Assembly: GCA_030848705.1 (NCBI GenBank)
Contig: CM061244.1
Span: 108,397,111 to 108,461,110, forward strand
Reading direction: 5' to 3'
Source: Heracleum sosnowskyi
Taxonomy: Eukaryota; Streptophyta; Magnoliopsida; Apiales; Apiaceae
DNA length: 64,000 nucleotides
Part shown: positions 1-11,279 of the stretch, piece after piece
How the letters are laid out: every line of letters starts with the position of its first letter
Position numbering within the stretch: the stretch's first letter is position 1
Program-made: the position numbers and the translations under genes
Notes under the pieces: generated by a model
The model's input: the letters and a program-made list of their open reading frames with translations, nothing else
Told to the model about the DNA's origin: nothing
Databases searched by the model: none

Positions 1-1329
1 AAAAATCATTATATTTAATGGATTATAATTTTATATTTTTAGTGGGCCTTAAGAACTTTTGTAAAGTTTATTATCTCATGCATTTAGCAATAATATGAAT
101 TTATCATATTGGCCCAAGTCGGGAACAAAAATATTATTAATTTATCAATATTTATTTATCGAGGTTTAACATTATACCAAATTTGATTGACACTTTTTTT
201 GGTTCCATTTTTTTTTGGTTTAACCCCTAATTTATAACTTTCATAACTTAACTTTTATTAATAAATGAAACCCCTTTCAACATGTACCAAATTTAGCTCG
301 CACCTTTTTTGGTTTCACTCATAATTTGTGTTTTTTAATTTATTTTTCTAAAAAATATAATCTATAACCTTTATTAATAAGCGAAACCCCTTTCTAATAG
401 TACGACACCAAATTTGGTTCACATTTTTTTTTATTTCACCCATAAAATTCTATCTCACGTAAAAATCTTATCTAACATAGAATATTATATATTAAAAGAA
501 TATTAATCTAAAATATATTATAATATTATTGTTGTACTAAAATATATTATATTATTTTTATACCCATCAGCTTCACATCAGATCACCGATTGGGTTAGCT
601 GTTTTGACTATCGGATTCAATTAGTTGTTTTATATAAAACTATTTGGTAATTATCTAATTGAAAAAGCTCCTCAAAGTAGTTTTTTGAAAATTAGCTTTT
701 TGAGTCCAAAGAGCTATTACCTAACCACTAATATTGAAGGTTTCAAATGGTCAAACATCTAATTTGACCCAAACCTCTAATTTTCTCCTAAACCTCTAAC
801 TTTCAAACCGGACCTATATATTGAAAACAAAAGCTTTCCATTAATCAACTAGAGTCTGCAAATAATACATCAGAAAGGAAACCAGCACTTCTACAACAAA
901 TCTGACACCGAACGGCTGACCTTTAAATATATTTTAGTATTATTATTGTACCAAATATATTATATCACAATCAGATCAAATATCAGACCCGATTATAATT
1001 ACTTAAATCAAGATACAAATCTCAATCTATTTTATACCCCTAAATTGGTTATCTTAATCTACCTTTGTAGGAAGCATCTACCTACCCTCTTTTAGGTGTC
1101 GTTTTCTTCCCAGCCCTCTCGAGTATATTTTGAGTATAATACTTAGTTTCATTACAAAAATATATTACCTTTAAATCTACTCCTTTTCCAAAAATATCAT
1201 TACAATTATTTTTAAATTAAAACATATTACCTTTGATATTTGTTATTACTAAAATCTATGTTTTCCAAAAATATGAGTTGCAATACTTACTTATTTATTT
1301 TAAAATCTATTTTAATACTCTATTTAATA
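1..1329. other. AT-rich non-coding stretch
   Basis: No open reading frame, RNA gene or clear transposon ends are seen. Short phrases recur (for example the phrase about a 'caccaaatttg' motif near 175, 290 and 408), so this is probably old decayed repeat DNA. Confidence 0.5.
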
Positions 1330-2010
1330 AATAATAAAATAATATAAAAATATTAACTAGCTGATTGCCTTTTATAATTAAAACATTTTTTTTTCTAACA
1401 AAATCTACTTCTTTTCCAAAAATATCACGGGTAATTACCTTTAAATTAAAATATATTACCTTTTATATTTGTTATCACTAAAATCTCTATTTTCCAAAAA
1501 TATCAAGTACAACTCTTACTTATATATTTTAAAACTTATTTTAATACTTTTAATTATTTAAAAAAAACTTACCTATTTTAACAAGTGAACGTATTTTTTT
1601 TAACAAATACAATTAATATAATTAAAACACATCATCAATAAAATCCCTATTTTCCAAAAATATGAGGTGCAATCCTTACTTATTTATTTTAAAACCTATT
1701 TTAATAAATAACAAAATAATATAAAAATAGTAACTAGTTGATTGCCTTTTATAGTTAAAACATTTTTTTCTAAAAAAATGTACTTTTTTTTCCAAAAAAT
1801 ATCACGGGCAATTACCTTTAAATTAAAATATATTACCTTTTATATTTGTTATCATTAAAATATCTCTTTTCCAAAAATATCAAGTGCAACATATATATTT
1901 TAAAACCTATTTTAATAATTTTAATTATTTAAAAAAAATTACCTATTTTAACAAGTGAACGTATTTTTTTAACACATAAAATTAATATAATTAAAACACA
2001 TCTAAAAATA
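1330..2010. repeat. Tandem repeat, about 377 bp unit
   Basis: The phrase 'taactag(c/t)tgattgcc' occurs at 1354 and again at 1731, with long matching sequence on both sides, which gives a period of about 377 bp. The unit contains several 'ttttccaaaaatat' sub-motifs. Related sequence continues at 2823-3000 after the solo LTR, so the LTR inserted into this array. The array may be the body of the Helitron-like element that ends at 3232. Confidence 0.7.
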
Positions 2011-2024
2011 TTACGTTCAGTTAC

Positions 2025-2822
2025 TGATATGCCCTTAAAAATGGAAAATTTTGAGGAAAAACACGTTATAACTTCTACGAAAACCCCAAGGAGATTTTCC
2101 CAGAAGTTGGGGGGCAAATGATATGGTCAGAAAAGTAATTATAGAAATATAATTGACAAGTCAATGGAAAAGCCGATATTTAAGGCCCGACAACATAATT
2201 ATTCATTAATTTCGTAATTAATGAATAGGGAAAATATACAGCTCATAAAAAGAGTCCAAAATATGGTAAATTCATCAAAGAAGGATCCGGAATCACAATT
2301 AAAGGCAATTAATGAGTCATAGCCTTTATCAACAAGGAAACGAATTCTCCATCAAGAAATAAAATGTTTATCCAATATCAAAAAGGAGACTTATTCGCTA
2401 AGACTCCTAAACATACCATAAATACTAGGCTCTAGACGCCTATATAAGGACCCTGATCCTACAATCAGAACTACGTTTTGGACAGAGCTCCATACGTCAC
2501 CTACTACGTTTTGGGCACAGCTCCATACGTCACAATGCCTCGAAGGCGCAACAAGCCATAAAGGCACCCCTAGAACTACGTTTTAGACTTCATCCTCGAA
2601 TAAGGACATACAAGTCACTACGTCCTTGGTGTGCCCCTGCCGCCATAGCCCCGAGGGCAACACCAAGAACTACGTCTTTGGCTTGATTCTCAATAACGAA
2701 TTGAGATACGTAGGCATCTTGTGAGGACCGATTTAGTCTCGAAACACAAGTGCAGCCATAAAAGCTCGAAGCTCATTAAACCCTCGCATTAAATTCGTAA
2801 GCTCAGATTTTATTCCACAACA
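2025..2822 (+). mobile_element. Solo LTR with 5 bp target duplication
   Basis: This 798 bp block starts with TG (2025) and ends with CA (2822). It is flanked by GTTAC at 2020-2024 and GTTAC at 2823-2827, and the flanking tandem repeat reads straight across once the block is removed. A TATA-like 'tatataagg' near 2442 supports plus-strand orientation. A purine run with 'ggggggcaaatg' at 2109-2120 resembles a polypurine tract followed by TG, so an alternative reading is a slightly longer 3' end of an element. Inside, a roughly 30 bp motif around 'ctacgttttgg' is repeated near 2473 and 2504. No coding capacity. Confidence 0.75.
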
Positions 2823-3202
2823 GTTACTTTTTTTTAAATTAAAACATGTTAACTTTTCTATTTGGTCTTATTAAAAAAACTTACTTATTTTAACATGTCA
2901 ACATATTTTTTTAATAAATACAATTAATATAATTAAAACACTTCTAAAAATATCACGGTCAATTACTTTTTTTAATTAAAACATGTTAGATTTTCTATCT
3001 GTCCTTATTATTAATATTATTTTATTATAAAATAATATTAATAATACCTCATTTATCTTTTTCGGCCTCATTTGTATTTTTTTTATATTTTTTATGTTCC
3101 AATAAATATTTAAGTATCTCATTTTATAATTTATCATATTATTTTTTACTTTTATTTTAATATTTTTCGTTCACATTAAATTTTTTAGTTTATTATTTTT
3201 AA

Positions 3203-3232
3203 GGTCCGTACCTTGCACGGATTATATGCTAG
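3203..3232 (+). mobile_element. Helitron-like 3' end
   Basis: A short hairpin (TCCGT...ACGGA) is followed about ten bases later by CTAG, and the next base is T. This matches the usual Helitron 3' end (hairpin, then CTRR, inserted before T). The matching 5' TC end was not located. The 377 bp array upstream may be its body. Confidence 0.45.
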
Positions 3233-3282
3233 TATTAATAAAGGTTATATTATATAAATAATTTAAATTTTTCTATAAATTA

Positions 3283-4050
3283 ACTAGGCCTGTACTTTTT
3301 TTTTTTTTTGCCAAAAAAGAAAATAACTTTCATTACTTCAAAACGTTCATCAATACAATAATGAACTAAAGATGAGCATAACCCATCGTCCAGATACGAT
3401 CAGCTATAAAACTACAATAACTCGCTACAAAGTGAGCTAAGCGGTTCGCAGACCGTTTAAGAAAATAAAAAACAGTACAACACCAAGAACGACAAAAGGA
3501 ATATCCATAATATCGAGGCATATGAACAAAAGAGCCCATAAACTTCAGAAATTACCGCATCTACATTGATCTGAATCCTGACTTCCGTTAAATTGATCTC
3601 GCGCTCTTTTTTGAGCAGATATCCATAGATCCAAGATAAGCTTTATAGACATAATAACTCCCTCTGAAATGGAATCTCAATTAATCCACCCGCAAGCCTC
3701 TACAAAATGAGCCTTCATCGAACCAAAATGCCATACTGATAGACGAACAAAGCAAGACACATGCCAAAAGGCAAGACACATGCTAAAAAGCAAGACATTC
3801 AAACTGAAAATAAAACAACAACTAAAAGGACATATCGGCGAAGATCTAAGAACCAAACTGAAAAATCCGAATGGATTCTTCAAAGATTTCAGAAATCAAG
3901 TTCGATTTATTTGGAAAACTGAAAAAAGGAAGAAAACTTAATCGACTCTCATCGGAGATAAACTCCGACAAATCTGTGAAGAAGAGGAGGGCAGAAGAAA
4001 AAAGAAGAAGAGGGAAGGGGGCGGCGGCTTGTTAGACTAGGCTTGTACTT
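3283..4050 (-). mobile_element. LINE-derived retroposon with 15 bp target duplication
   Basis: A poly-T run at its left end (a poly-A tail on the minus strand) and flanking copies of ACTAGGC(C/T)TGTACTT at 3283-3297 and 4036-4050 mark a retroposon of about 740 bp copied by target-primed reverse transcription. On the minus strand, just before the tail, the reading 'RSANRLAHFVAS' resembles the end of the RNase H domain found in plant L1-type LINEs. The 5' part is a pyrimidine-rich leader (near 4000-4030). The endonuclease and reverse transcriptase are absent, so this is an internally deleted LINE or a LINE-derived SINE. Confidence 0.8.
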
Positions 4051-4489
4051 AGGTTATCGTCTAGTTTTAATTAATTAATCAAAATGTGTTCAAATAATAC
4101 CAAATAGGAGTATTAAACAATCTTCATCGGAATCATTCTACCGGGCGGTGACGGTTGTAAGAGATTGATTGACATGGCAGAGAAGATGAAGTGGGAAAGT
4201 TAAAACAAAGTTAAAAGAAGGGACAAAAGATTAATCGGGAACATTAGTAAAGTACTCTAAATATTTATAATTATACACTGGACTTGAATTTGTTGCCTGC
4301 TGATTTCACCGCATGAACACATGTGACATATTTTTATCAGTAAAACTCAATTAATATTTATTTACTGATTTATAATTCGTGAGAAATATGGGCCGAGAAA
4401 CTTATATTCTTTATTAAATAATTGAGATTACAAAATTTTAGAAAAAATGTGTAGAATTATTTCAATTTCACACGATAAGAATCTTAGGC

Positions 4490-4773
4490 TCCCATTTCCA
4501 GCTTCTTGAAGCTGAAGCATTAGGGGTTGATGAGGCTCTGTCATGGACCAAAGAGCAAGTTAGTCGGGATGTGAGTTATGGTGAAACAGATTCGATGTTA
4601 AGAGTGCAAGCCATTGAACGTGTTGGTAGAAACTATCCAGTGAAGAAGTAATTGAAAGTTGTCGCTTGAAGTTGTCATAATTTTTTTACGTCTTCTCCCA
4701 CGTATTTGTTGGAGACTATTTTGCAAGATTTTTCGTATTAATGAAATTCCATTTCTTTCAAAAAAAAAAAAAC
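4490..4773 (+). pseudogene. LINE RNase H 3' fragment with poly-A
   Basis: Plus-strand translation around 4494-4650 includes 'EAEALGVDEALSWTKEQ' and 'ETDSMLRVQAIERV', which resemble the plant LINE-type RNase H fold (RVT_3: conserved E, then DS). A short 3' tail ends in a run of A at 4761-4773. Only the last part of the element is present. No target duplication was identified. Confidence 0.5.
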
Positions 4774-5258
4774 TTAAAAATTTTATCCGGACAAAAAAAT
4801 GTTTTTTTAAGAATAATAAAACTACATAGTTTAATCTCAATTGTTGTTAGGAGCTCCAGCCTCCAAAATTGCAGGGGAGGAAAAAATAATTCGTCATTGA
4901 CCAATGACCAGACCTTAGGTCAAGTTGCTAGAGTATTTCACAAATCACAGATCTCACCAATCGAGTAATTAAAAGCTGGAATTCAACAAAATATACTATC
5001 CGAAATTCCGAATAGCACGAATTTGAGGTGAGTTCAGTTAATTAGCAGAAAGAGTTAAAAAGATGGAGATATATTTTAAAATCGGACCCATGAAATATAT
5101 TTTGCTCATCCCTATCATCTTTGAAATCAAGTACAAATTCCAAATCTGATCCACACGGACCCCTATTATTCATACAACATTAATAATTCCAAATTTGCCA
5201 TGCCCCAACGTCCAGACTCCAGACCCCGATGGGCAGATCCAACCCTTCCCGAGTCAAC

Positions 5259-6893
5259 TCACATCTTACTCCTCCCCAACTCCTTGGCCATATCCCTCAA
5301 CAAAAACTTTTGTATTTTCCCGGTGGAAGTCTTCGGCAACTCCTCCTTAAACACAACATTTTTCGGCACCATATATTTCGGCAACTTCTCTTTGCAAAAC
5401 TCAATTATTTCCTTCTCGTTTACTCTCATTCCCACATTCAAACCAACAAACGCACACGGCGTCTCGCCCCAAAACTCATCAGGCCGCGCCACAACCGCAG
5501 CCTCCCTCACCGCAGGATGCAAATACAACACGGACTCAACCTCGACACTACTCAAATTCTCACCCCCGCTAATAATCACATCCTTAGACCGATCCTTAAT
5601 TTCCAAATACCCATCCTCATGCATCACTCCCACATCACCCGTATAAAACCAACCATTTTTCAAACACTTCAAACTACCTTCTTTGTCTTTTAAATAACCT
5701 AACATGACACTCCCGCCTCGTAACACAACCTCACCCATAGTCATCCCGTCGCGTTTCACACTGAGTCCTGACTCAGTATCCACCACGTCCACTTCAGTAC
5801 ATCCTACCGTCCTCACACCCTGCCTCGCCTTCAATCTCGCCCTCTCCGTCTCGTTCAATCCATCCCACTCTCGTTTCCACAAACACATCACCACTAATCC
5901 TCCAACTTCAGTCAATCCATACCCGTGGCTGACTACAAACCCTAACTTCTCGGTCCTCATCAGCACCGCCGCAGGAGGCGGAGCACCCGCAGTCAAAATC
6001 TGAACAGGATTTCGTAATTTCACACCATTAGAATTATTCGATAACATGTTCAAAACAACGGGAGCTCCACACATATGAGTGACTCCATGTTTAACTATAC
6101 TTTCATAAATCAAATCAGAGTCGAATTTCCGTAAACAAATATTAGTAGCTCCAACAGCAGCCATTCCCCAAGTATAACACCAACCATTAGCATGAAACAT
6201 AGGTAAAGTCCATAGATAAACCGGTTGTTTCGGAACGGACCATTCCATTAGTCCATCAACAGCCATAATGAACAATCCCCGGTGACTATGAACAACTCCT
6301 TTCGGTGAGGCAGTTGTGCCTGAGGTATAGTTCAGCACAATCGGATCCCAATCCGATCTCGGTCTAATCCAATTAAATAATGGATCACCTTTCTCAACCA
6401 AATTTTCGTAAGTATAATCAAAATCACGCGACGAACGTGACTCAATTTTTTCATCATCTTCCGTAATCAAGACCAAAACGGGACGTGACTGTTGTGGAAT
6501 AACCGAAACTGCTTCGAGAGCAACTGAAGCAATTTGATAATCAACAAACAATAACTTGGATTCAGAGTGTTTTAGAAGAATCGAGATTGTCCGTGCATCG
6601 AGACGAGTGTTGATGCAGTTCAGTACAGCTCCGGACATAGGAACAGCGAAGTGAAGCTCGTACATGGCGGGAATGTTAGGAGCAAGAACCGAAACGACGT
6701 CCCCTGGAGAGATGGATAGAGATGAGATTGAAGATGCCAGCTGGAGACAACGGCGGTGAGTTTGAGACCAAGTGTAGGTGGTTGTGTTGTAGATTAGAGA
6801 AGGTGTGTCGCCGTACACGACGGCAGCTCTTTCGAGGAAGGACAGTGGAGTGAACGGCGATGAGTTGGCCGGATTGGGGCCCATTTCGTTCAT
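5259..6893 (-). CDS. Acyl-activating enzyme (AMP-dependent CoA ligase), peroxisome-type C terminus
   Basis: A single open frame of 544 residues, a normal length for plant acyl-activating enzymes. The family makes an acyl-adenylate from a carboxylic acid and ATP, then an acyl-CoA. Motifs in order: the phosphate-binding loop YTSGTTASPKG (189-199), GYGLTEVGG (324-332), YTGD (417-420), the hinge DRSKDVIISGGENLSS (434-449), and the C-terminal PKTSTGK with the catalytic lysine at 526. The chain ends in SKM, close to the peroxisomal targeting signal SKL, so import into peroxisomes is likely. The overall pattern fits the plant clade of AAE1/AAE5/ACN1 and benzoate-CoA ligase relatives; the substrate cannot be read from sequence. 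The ATG at 6893 gives a normal N terminus (residues FTPLSFLERAAVVYGD match the family start). No stops or frameshifts. It is the only gene here that looks fully intact and host-like. Confidence 0.93.
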   Translation of the reverse strand: MNEMGPNPANSSPFTPLSFLERAAVVYGDTPSLIYNTTTYTWSQTHRRCLQLASSISSLSISPGDVVSVLAPNIPAMYELHFAVPMSGAVLNCINTRLDARTISILLKHSESKLLFVDYQIASVALEAVSVIPQQSRPVLVLITEDDEKIESRSSRDFDYTYENLVEKGDPLFNWIRPRSDWDPIVLNYTSGTTASPKGVVHSHRGLFIMAVDGLMEWSVPKQPVYLWTLPMFHANGWCYTWGMAAVGATNICLRKFDSDLIYESIVKHGVTHMCGAPVVLNMLSNNSNGVKLRNPVQILTAGAPPPAAVLMRTEKLGFVVSHGYGLTEVGGLVVMCLWKREWDGLNETERARLKARQGVRTVGCTEVDVVDTESGLSVKRDGMTMGEVVLRGGSVMLGYLKDKEGSLKCLKNGWFYTGDVGVMHEDGYLEIKDRSKDVIISGGENLSSVEVESVLYLHPAVREAAVVARPDEFWGETPCAFVGLNVGMRVNEKEIIEFCKEKLPKYMVPKNVVFKEELPKTSTGKIQKFLLRDMAKELGRSKM

Positions 6894-6986
6894 TTTTTAT
6901 GTGATGGTTGTACAGAAGTGGTGAGTTTTGGATGAGAATGCTAGGTAGAGTATGCAGTGATGCATACAAACGTTAGGTAGGTAGCG

Positions 6987-6997
6987 TATATATATAA
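6987..6997 (-). promoter_or_regulatory. Putative TATA box of the acyl-activating enzyme gene
   Basis: Minus-strand 'TTATATATATAC' lies about 95 bp upstream of the ATG at 6893, a normal plant spacing for a short 5' leader. An upstream ATG at 6969 lies only about 20 bp from the box and is probably outside the transcript. Confidence 0.45.
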
Positions 6998-7049
6998 CTA
7001 AATGAATTGACTAGTGAAAGCCTAGTCATTTGCCTAGGATAATGAATTA

Positions 7050-7532
7050 ATGATAAGTACCTATTTTAAACATGGTTATGGAAAATTATATAAGTTTCAA
7101 ATACCCAAAGTTGTTTCACTTAACACCCTTGCTAGATTGGAAATACGTTATCATCTCACAGAGTAATTAATTAATTATTTTTCTATTATTTTTTTATTAA
7201 ATTAATAAAAATCAAAATAGAAAAAAAAATTGAAAATGTTATAAAATTGAGTAATGTTTAATTCTAATATTCTTGCATTTAAAATATTTATTAATGGAAT
7301 AAACTAAATTTACAATTTACAATTTATTTTATTAGAAAAAATCTTAATTTCCTTTTAAATTTTTTACTAATGGAGGAAAGTAAATATACAATTTTAATAT
7401 TTTTACCTTTATAATATTAGATAAATTCTCAATTTTCTTCTTATTATTTTTTTATGGAGGAAACTAAATATAGTATTGTTAATATTCTCCCAAACGCCCT
7501 AATCCAATTTATTTACTAATTTTTTTATTAAT
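7050..7532. other. AT-rich non-coding stretch
   Basis: No gene or bounded element seen. Short phrases around 'atggaggaaa' recur near 7370 and 7455 and resume after the MITE, suggesting a decayed local repeat. Confidence 0.4.
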
Positions 7533-7794
7533 GAGATAATTATCAAAATAATCACTCATTTGGTTCAAATGTATCAAATTAGTCACTAATTTCAAAAATG
7601 ACTTAAAATCATTAATTTGAAATTTCATATCAAAAAGACCATCTACGGGTGACTAAATTTATATCAAATTTAAATCTTTTAATGACTAAATTGATACAAG
7701 TTTTCAAATTAATTACCAAATTGAGTCATTTTTGAAATAAGTGACTAATTTGATATATTTGAACCAAATGAGTGATCAATTTGATAATTATCCC
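7533..7794. mobile_element. MITE with long inverted ends, about 262 bp
   Basis: The left end (starting 'gagataattatcaaa') and the reverse complement of the right end (starting 'gggataattatcaaa') match closely for about 70 bp, including 'cactcatttggttcaaat' and 'caaattagtcac'. The body is short and non-coding, so this is a miniature inverted-repeat element. I could not identify a clean target duplication, so the superfamily is open. Confidence 0.8.
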
Positions 7795-9130
7795 TTTCTT
7801 TAATACTATCTTTCAAGGAAGAAAGTTAAATATGTTATGTTAATATTTCCCTAAACCTTCAAATGTAGGAAACTAGGTATAATATATTAATATTCTCCTA
7901 AACACTTACTGAAACTAAGTATATTATATTAATATTCTCCTAAACTTATTCCGCGAGTCCAATTTATTTACTAATTTTTATTTAATATCTTTTAATCAAG
8001 AAAAATAATAAAGAAGACAATTTGAGAGGTGCTAGACGATTTGAGTAGAAAATATCTAAATTGACTTTTAAATTTGTAGTAATGGAAATATTAATTACCT
8101 TATATTCTCTTAAACTTTCTTCTCAAATTAATTTCCTATCTTACTATTGTCCTAAAATTTATCTTCAAGTCAAATTATCATGTTGATATTATCTTAAATT
8201 TTCTTTTGAAATTAAATTTACCATTTTAATATTCTCATATATATTTTTTGAAGTTCTAAAATTTATCTTGAAATAAGATTATCATCTTTACATTCTTCTA
8301 AAAAATTTATTAGAAATTATGTTCTCATAATTATTTTTGTAAAAAAACCCATGTTTAATTTATTTATATGTTTTACATATACATTAAAAATCATTTTTAA
8401 AATTTTTTTACCTTCTAATTATGTAGAAGATAATACTTACATAAAATGCAAATTTATATAAAATAAAAATATAGAAGCCGTATTTTCTTTTCATTTATTT
8501 TCTCGAGTACCAGTATTTTAAACAATGAACAATTGATTAATATATGATTTAATTGATTAAGTAATTAGTTTATTTTCTGTTCAATTTTTTAACAACGAGA
8601 AAGCTAGTTATAAGGATTAAACATGTTTAACGAGAGAGCGATTCAATAGGAGGAGCATATTATATGCTAGAATTTAATATTTATGTTAATTATGTATTTT
8701 AAAATAAAAGTTGCAATATAAAGTTGTAGAAAAATAAAGTGATAAATATACTAATATTTGATATAATATAATAATAATAAAATATATTAAAAAATTATCA
8801 TTTTCTATAATTATTCAAAATTTCGGTAATGAACAATACTAAATGGAGAATTTAAAAGAAACCTTAATTTCATGTTATAAATATAATTTTGTTTCAAAAC
8901 ATTTATTGTAGAATAATTTTAAAAAAATTTGGAGAAATTATCATAAATTCACTGTAAAACGCGGCTTAGTAAACTAGTACGACTGAAAAGAGAACTTCGA
9001 ACAAAATGATTTCTAAACTGTACGAGAGGTGATTGAAATATTATAATCTATATGAGTCAGATAACTTTGTCCAAGATTTTGATGATAATGTATTTTTTTC
9101 AAGTGAGTTTTCTACATTATCTTTTTTGTA
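7795..9130. other. AT-rich non-coding stretch
   Basis: No open reading frame or bounded element. Motifs such as 'taatattctcctaaac' recur near 7889 and 7931, consistent with old repeat DNA. Confidence 0.4.
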
Positions 9131-9498
9131 AGGGCCCATTTGGATATATTTAAAATTATTGTTTATGATTTAAAATTGTTTAAAGTCATAAGTTAAATAA
9201 GAAAAATTTAAGTTAATATCTATTTGAGTAATTTTGTATTATAAGTAATTTATGAGTTATTAAAAACGTAAAAATAAAATTAAGTTTGATAAATAATACA
9301 TTTTAATGATGATATTAACTTTTATCAAATAAACTTTCAAAAATAAAATAAATAGTTCAAAAAAATATCTTTCACCAACTTCTAATTTTAAGTTATTTTT
9401 TTAAATTTAAATCATTTTCTAACCTTATTATACAAACAATTATTTTCCGGTTTAAACTCAAAAATCACTTTAAACTACCACCTAACCAAATAAGCTCA
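9131..9498. mobile_element. Candidate hAT-like MITE
   Basis: The left end 'gggcccatttgg' and the reverse complement of the right end 'gagcttatttgg' are imperfect inverted repeats, and the next 40 bases on each side share 'tttaaa' and 'gatttttgagttt'-type blocks. Ends of the form GGGC...TTTGG are common in plant hAT MITEs. No clean 8 bp duplication was found, so confidence is low. Confidence 0.35.
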
Positions 9499-9907
9499 CG
9501 AATGATGAAACTTGATGAGTCTAGTTGTGTTGTCTACTGGATTATGGGGTAACGTGTATCGCTAAACTTTCAATTTCTACACAATTATTTATCAATTGCG
9601 TAATTATTCCTTTTCTTTCGCTTTCTAGTTTCTATTCGAGCTCTGGAAACAAATGAACAGAAAGAGTTAACGGGAGATGGGCCAAGAAGATAAGAAGATT
9701 TGGTTGGTTGCTGAAAAAGTACGAATTTCAAATGTTATGAACAATTATAAAACTGAGCATGATAACATGAAAAATGTTAGAAATATTTTGTACAAAAATA
9801 ATTATAAAATGACATGTGTTATTATTTGAATGATTATAAATCAAATGAACTTCCTATATTCATATCATTTGCACAAATTAAAATATTATAAATTGATATA
9901 TTATCAA

Positions 9908-11278
9908 TGTCACGTCATTTTATACCTGAATTTTGTATTCAATTTGGTACCTTTATGTAATATTCCTTAATTTTTAGATTAATAATAATAAAATATTAAT
10001 AGAAAAAAGGGTTAAAATTTGATAAAGATTAGGATTTATAATTAAATTAGACTAATGGGCCTAAAATATGGATCATATTTGGATACTGTTAAGTTGTAGG
10101 TCTGGAGTTAGGGTTTTGTATCGTTATATAAAGATCATAGTCTTCTTCCTCATCTTTTTAGTCAAAATTCGTAGGTCGTTTTCTATTAGAAATCAGTTGT
10201 CTTGTAAAATTCGTATTTAATGCATCGTAAGTTGGAATTTGATGGTTCTGGACTTTTCAGAAAACTCTTTCAATTTTCTACAACATCTATTTCATAGTGT
10301 TTTTCCATATTATGATCTGAACTGTTAGTAAAATCACAAAACACAAACAAATCTTGTTTTTCAGTTTCTGTTCAAATTCAGCGGACGTTATATTCAATTC
10401 CCGATTCGCTATAAGTCTGATTCGGATGAGTCATATCTTTTCACAAAGGTCTTTTCGTTCTATACGACTTTCGTCCTTTGAGTTTTTCATGAAAACGTTG
10501 TTTAGAGGGTCAAAATGAGTAAATACAGTTCAGGTCAGAAATGGATATGTGCTCTAGGATGATCTGATTCTTGATTTTTCGCGTTGAGGTAAGTTTCCGA
10601 TTGATTTTCCTAGTGTTTTCGAAATTATGTGTTATATGTATATATTTGCTTATACAACTTGGGCTAAGTGAGATTATATTTTGAAGTGATGTGTTTATTT
10701 GATATGTGTTATGTGTAAGCAATAATAATTTTGGAATTCTAATTTGTGCCATGTTTTGTGAAAATATCGAATAAGAATAAGGACTGTTGTCACCGGGTTG
10801 TAGTGACAGTTTTCTAAAAATTTAGGACCGTTATCACCGGGTTGTAGTGGTCGTGGCATGAATTGTGGGTTTCGAGTTATTATTGTTATGTGGTATCGTA
10901 TATATCGAATAAGAATAAGAATATGTGTATCGTAAGTTATGTATTGTGTATCGTTATTGTATCGTATTAGATATCATATTATCTTGTATGTATACATGTT
11001 ATTTGCCCGACTAGTTGGATCGATTGGTTTCTTGCTGAGCTGTATAGCTCATTCCTTACAATTTTTAGGTTTGGTGTAACTCAAGTAGGAAAGCATTGAA
11101 TTCAAGGATCTTAGGTTTGGACTAGTTTGGCTTGGATTGTCATCGTTAGCTGCGCTTTTGTAATAGATACTTTTGCAATTGAATTTTTGGTCACGCTTCC
11201 GTCTGTAATTGTCATTGTACAGTACTTTATTTAAGTTTTGTATTTAGATTTAATAGTCCGAAAAGTCGGGCTGTTACA
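9908..11278 (+). mobile_element. Solo LTR, Gypsy type (Tekay/Reina-like)
   Basis: Starts 'TGTCACGTC' and ends 'GGGCTGTTACA', end forms common in plant Gypsy LTRs. It has a TATA-like 'gttatataaagatc' near 10122 followed by a leader, and a phrase around 'gctgagctgtatagctca' near 11033 typical of chromovirus LTRs. Two copies of a 30 bp phrase around 'tcaccgggttgtagtg' lie at about 10788 and 10834. No internal region or partner LTR is present. The flanking five bases do not match, so one edge may be off or the insertion is old. Confidence 0.6.
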
Positions 11279-11279
11279 C

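Noticed and set aside
5200..6003. Plus-strand open frames over the acyl-activating enzyme gene
   Set aside because: Antisense shadows of a well-supported minus-strand gene; no motifs of their own.
6676..6969. Upstream open frame overlapping the acyl-activating enzyme start
   Set aside because: Its ATG lies about 20 bp from the putative TATA box and is likely not in the mRNA; the frame overlaps the main gene out of phase.
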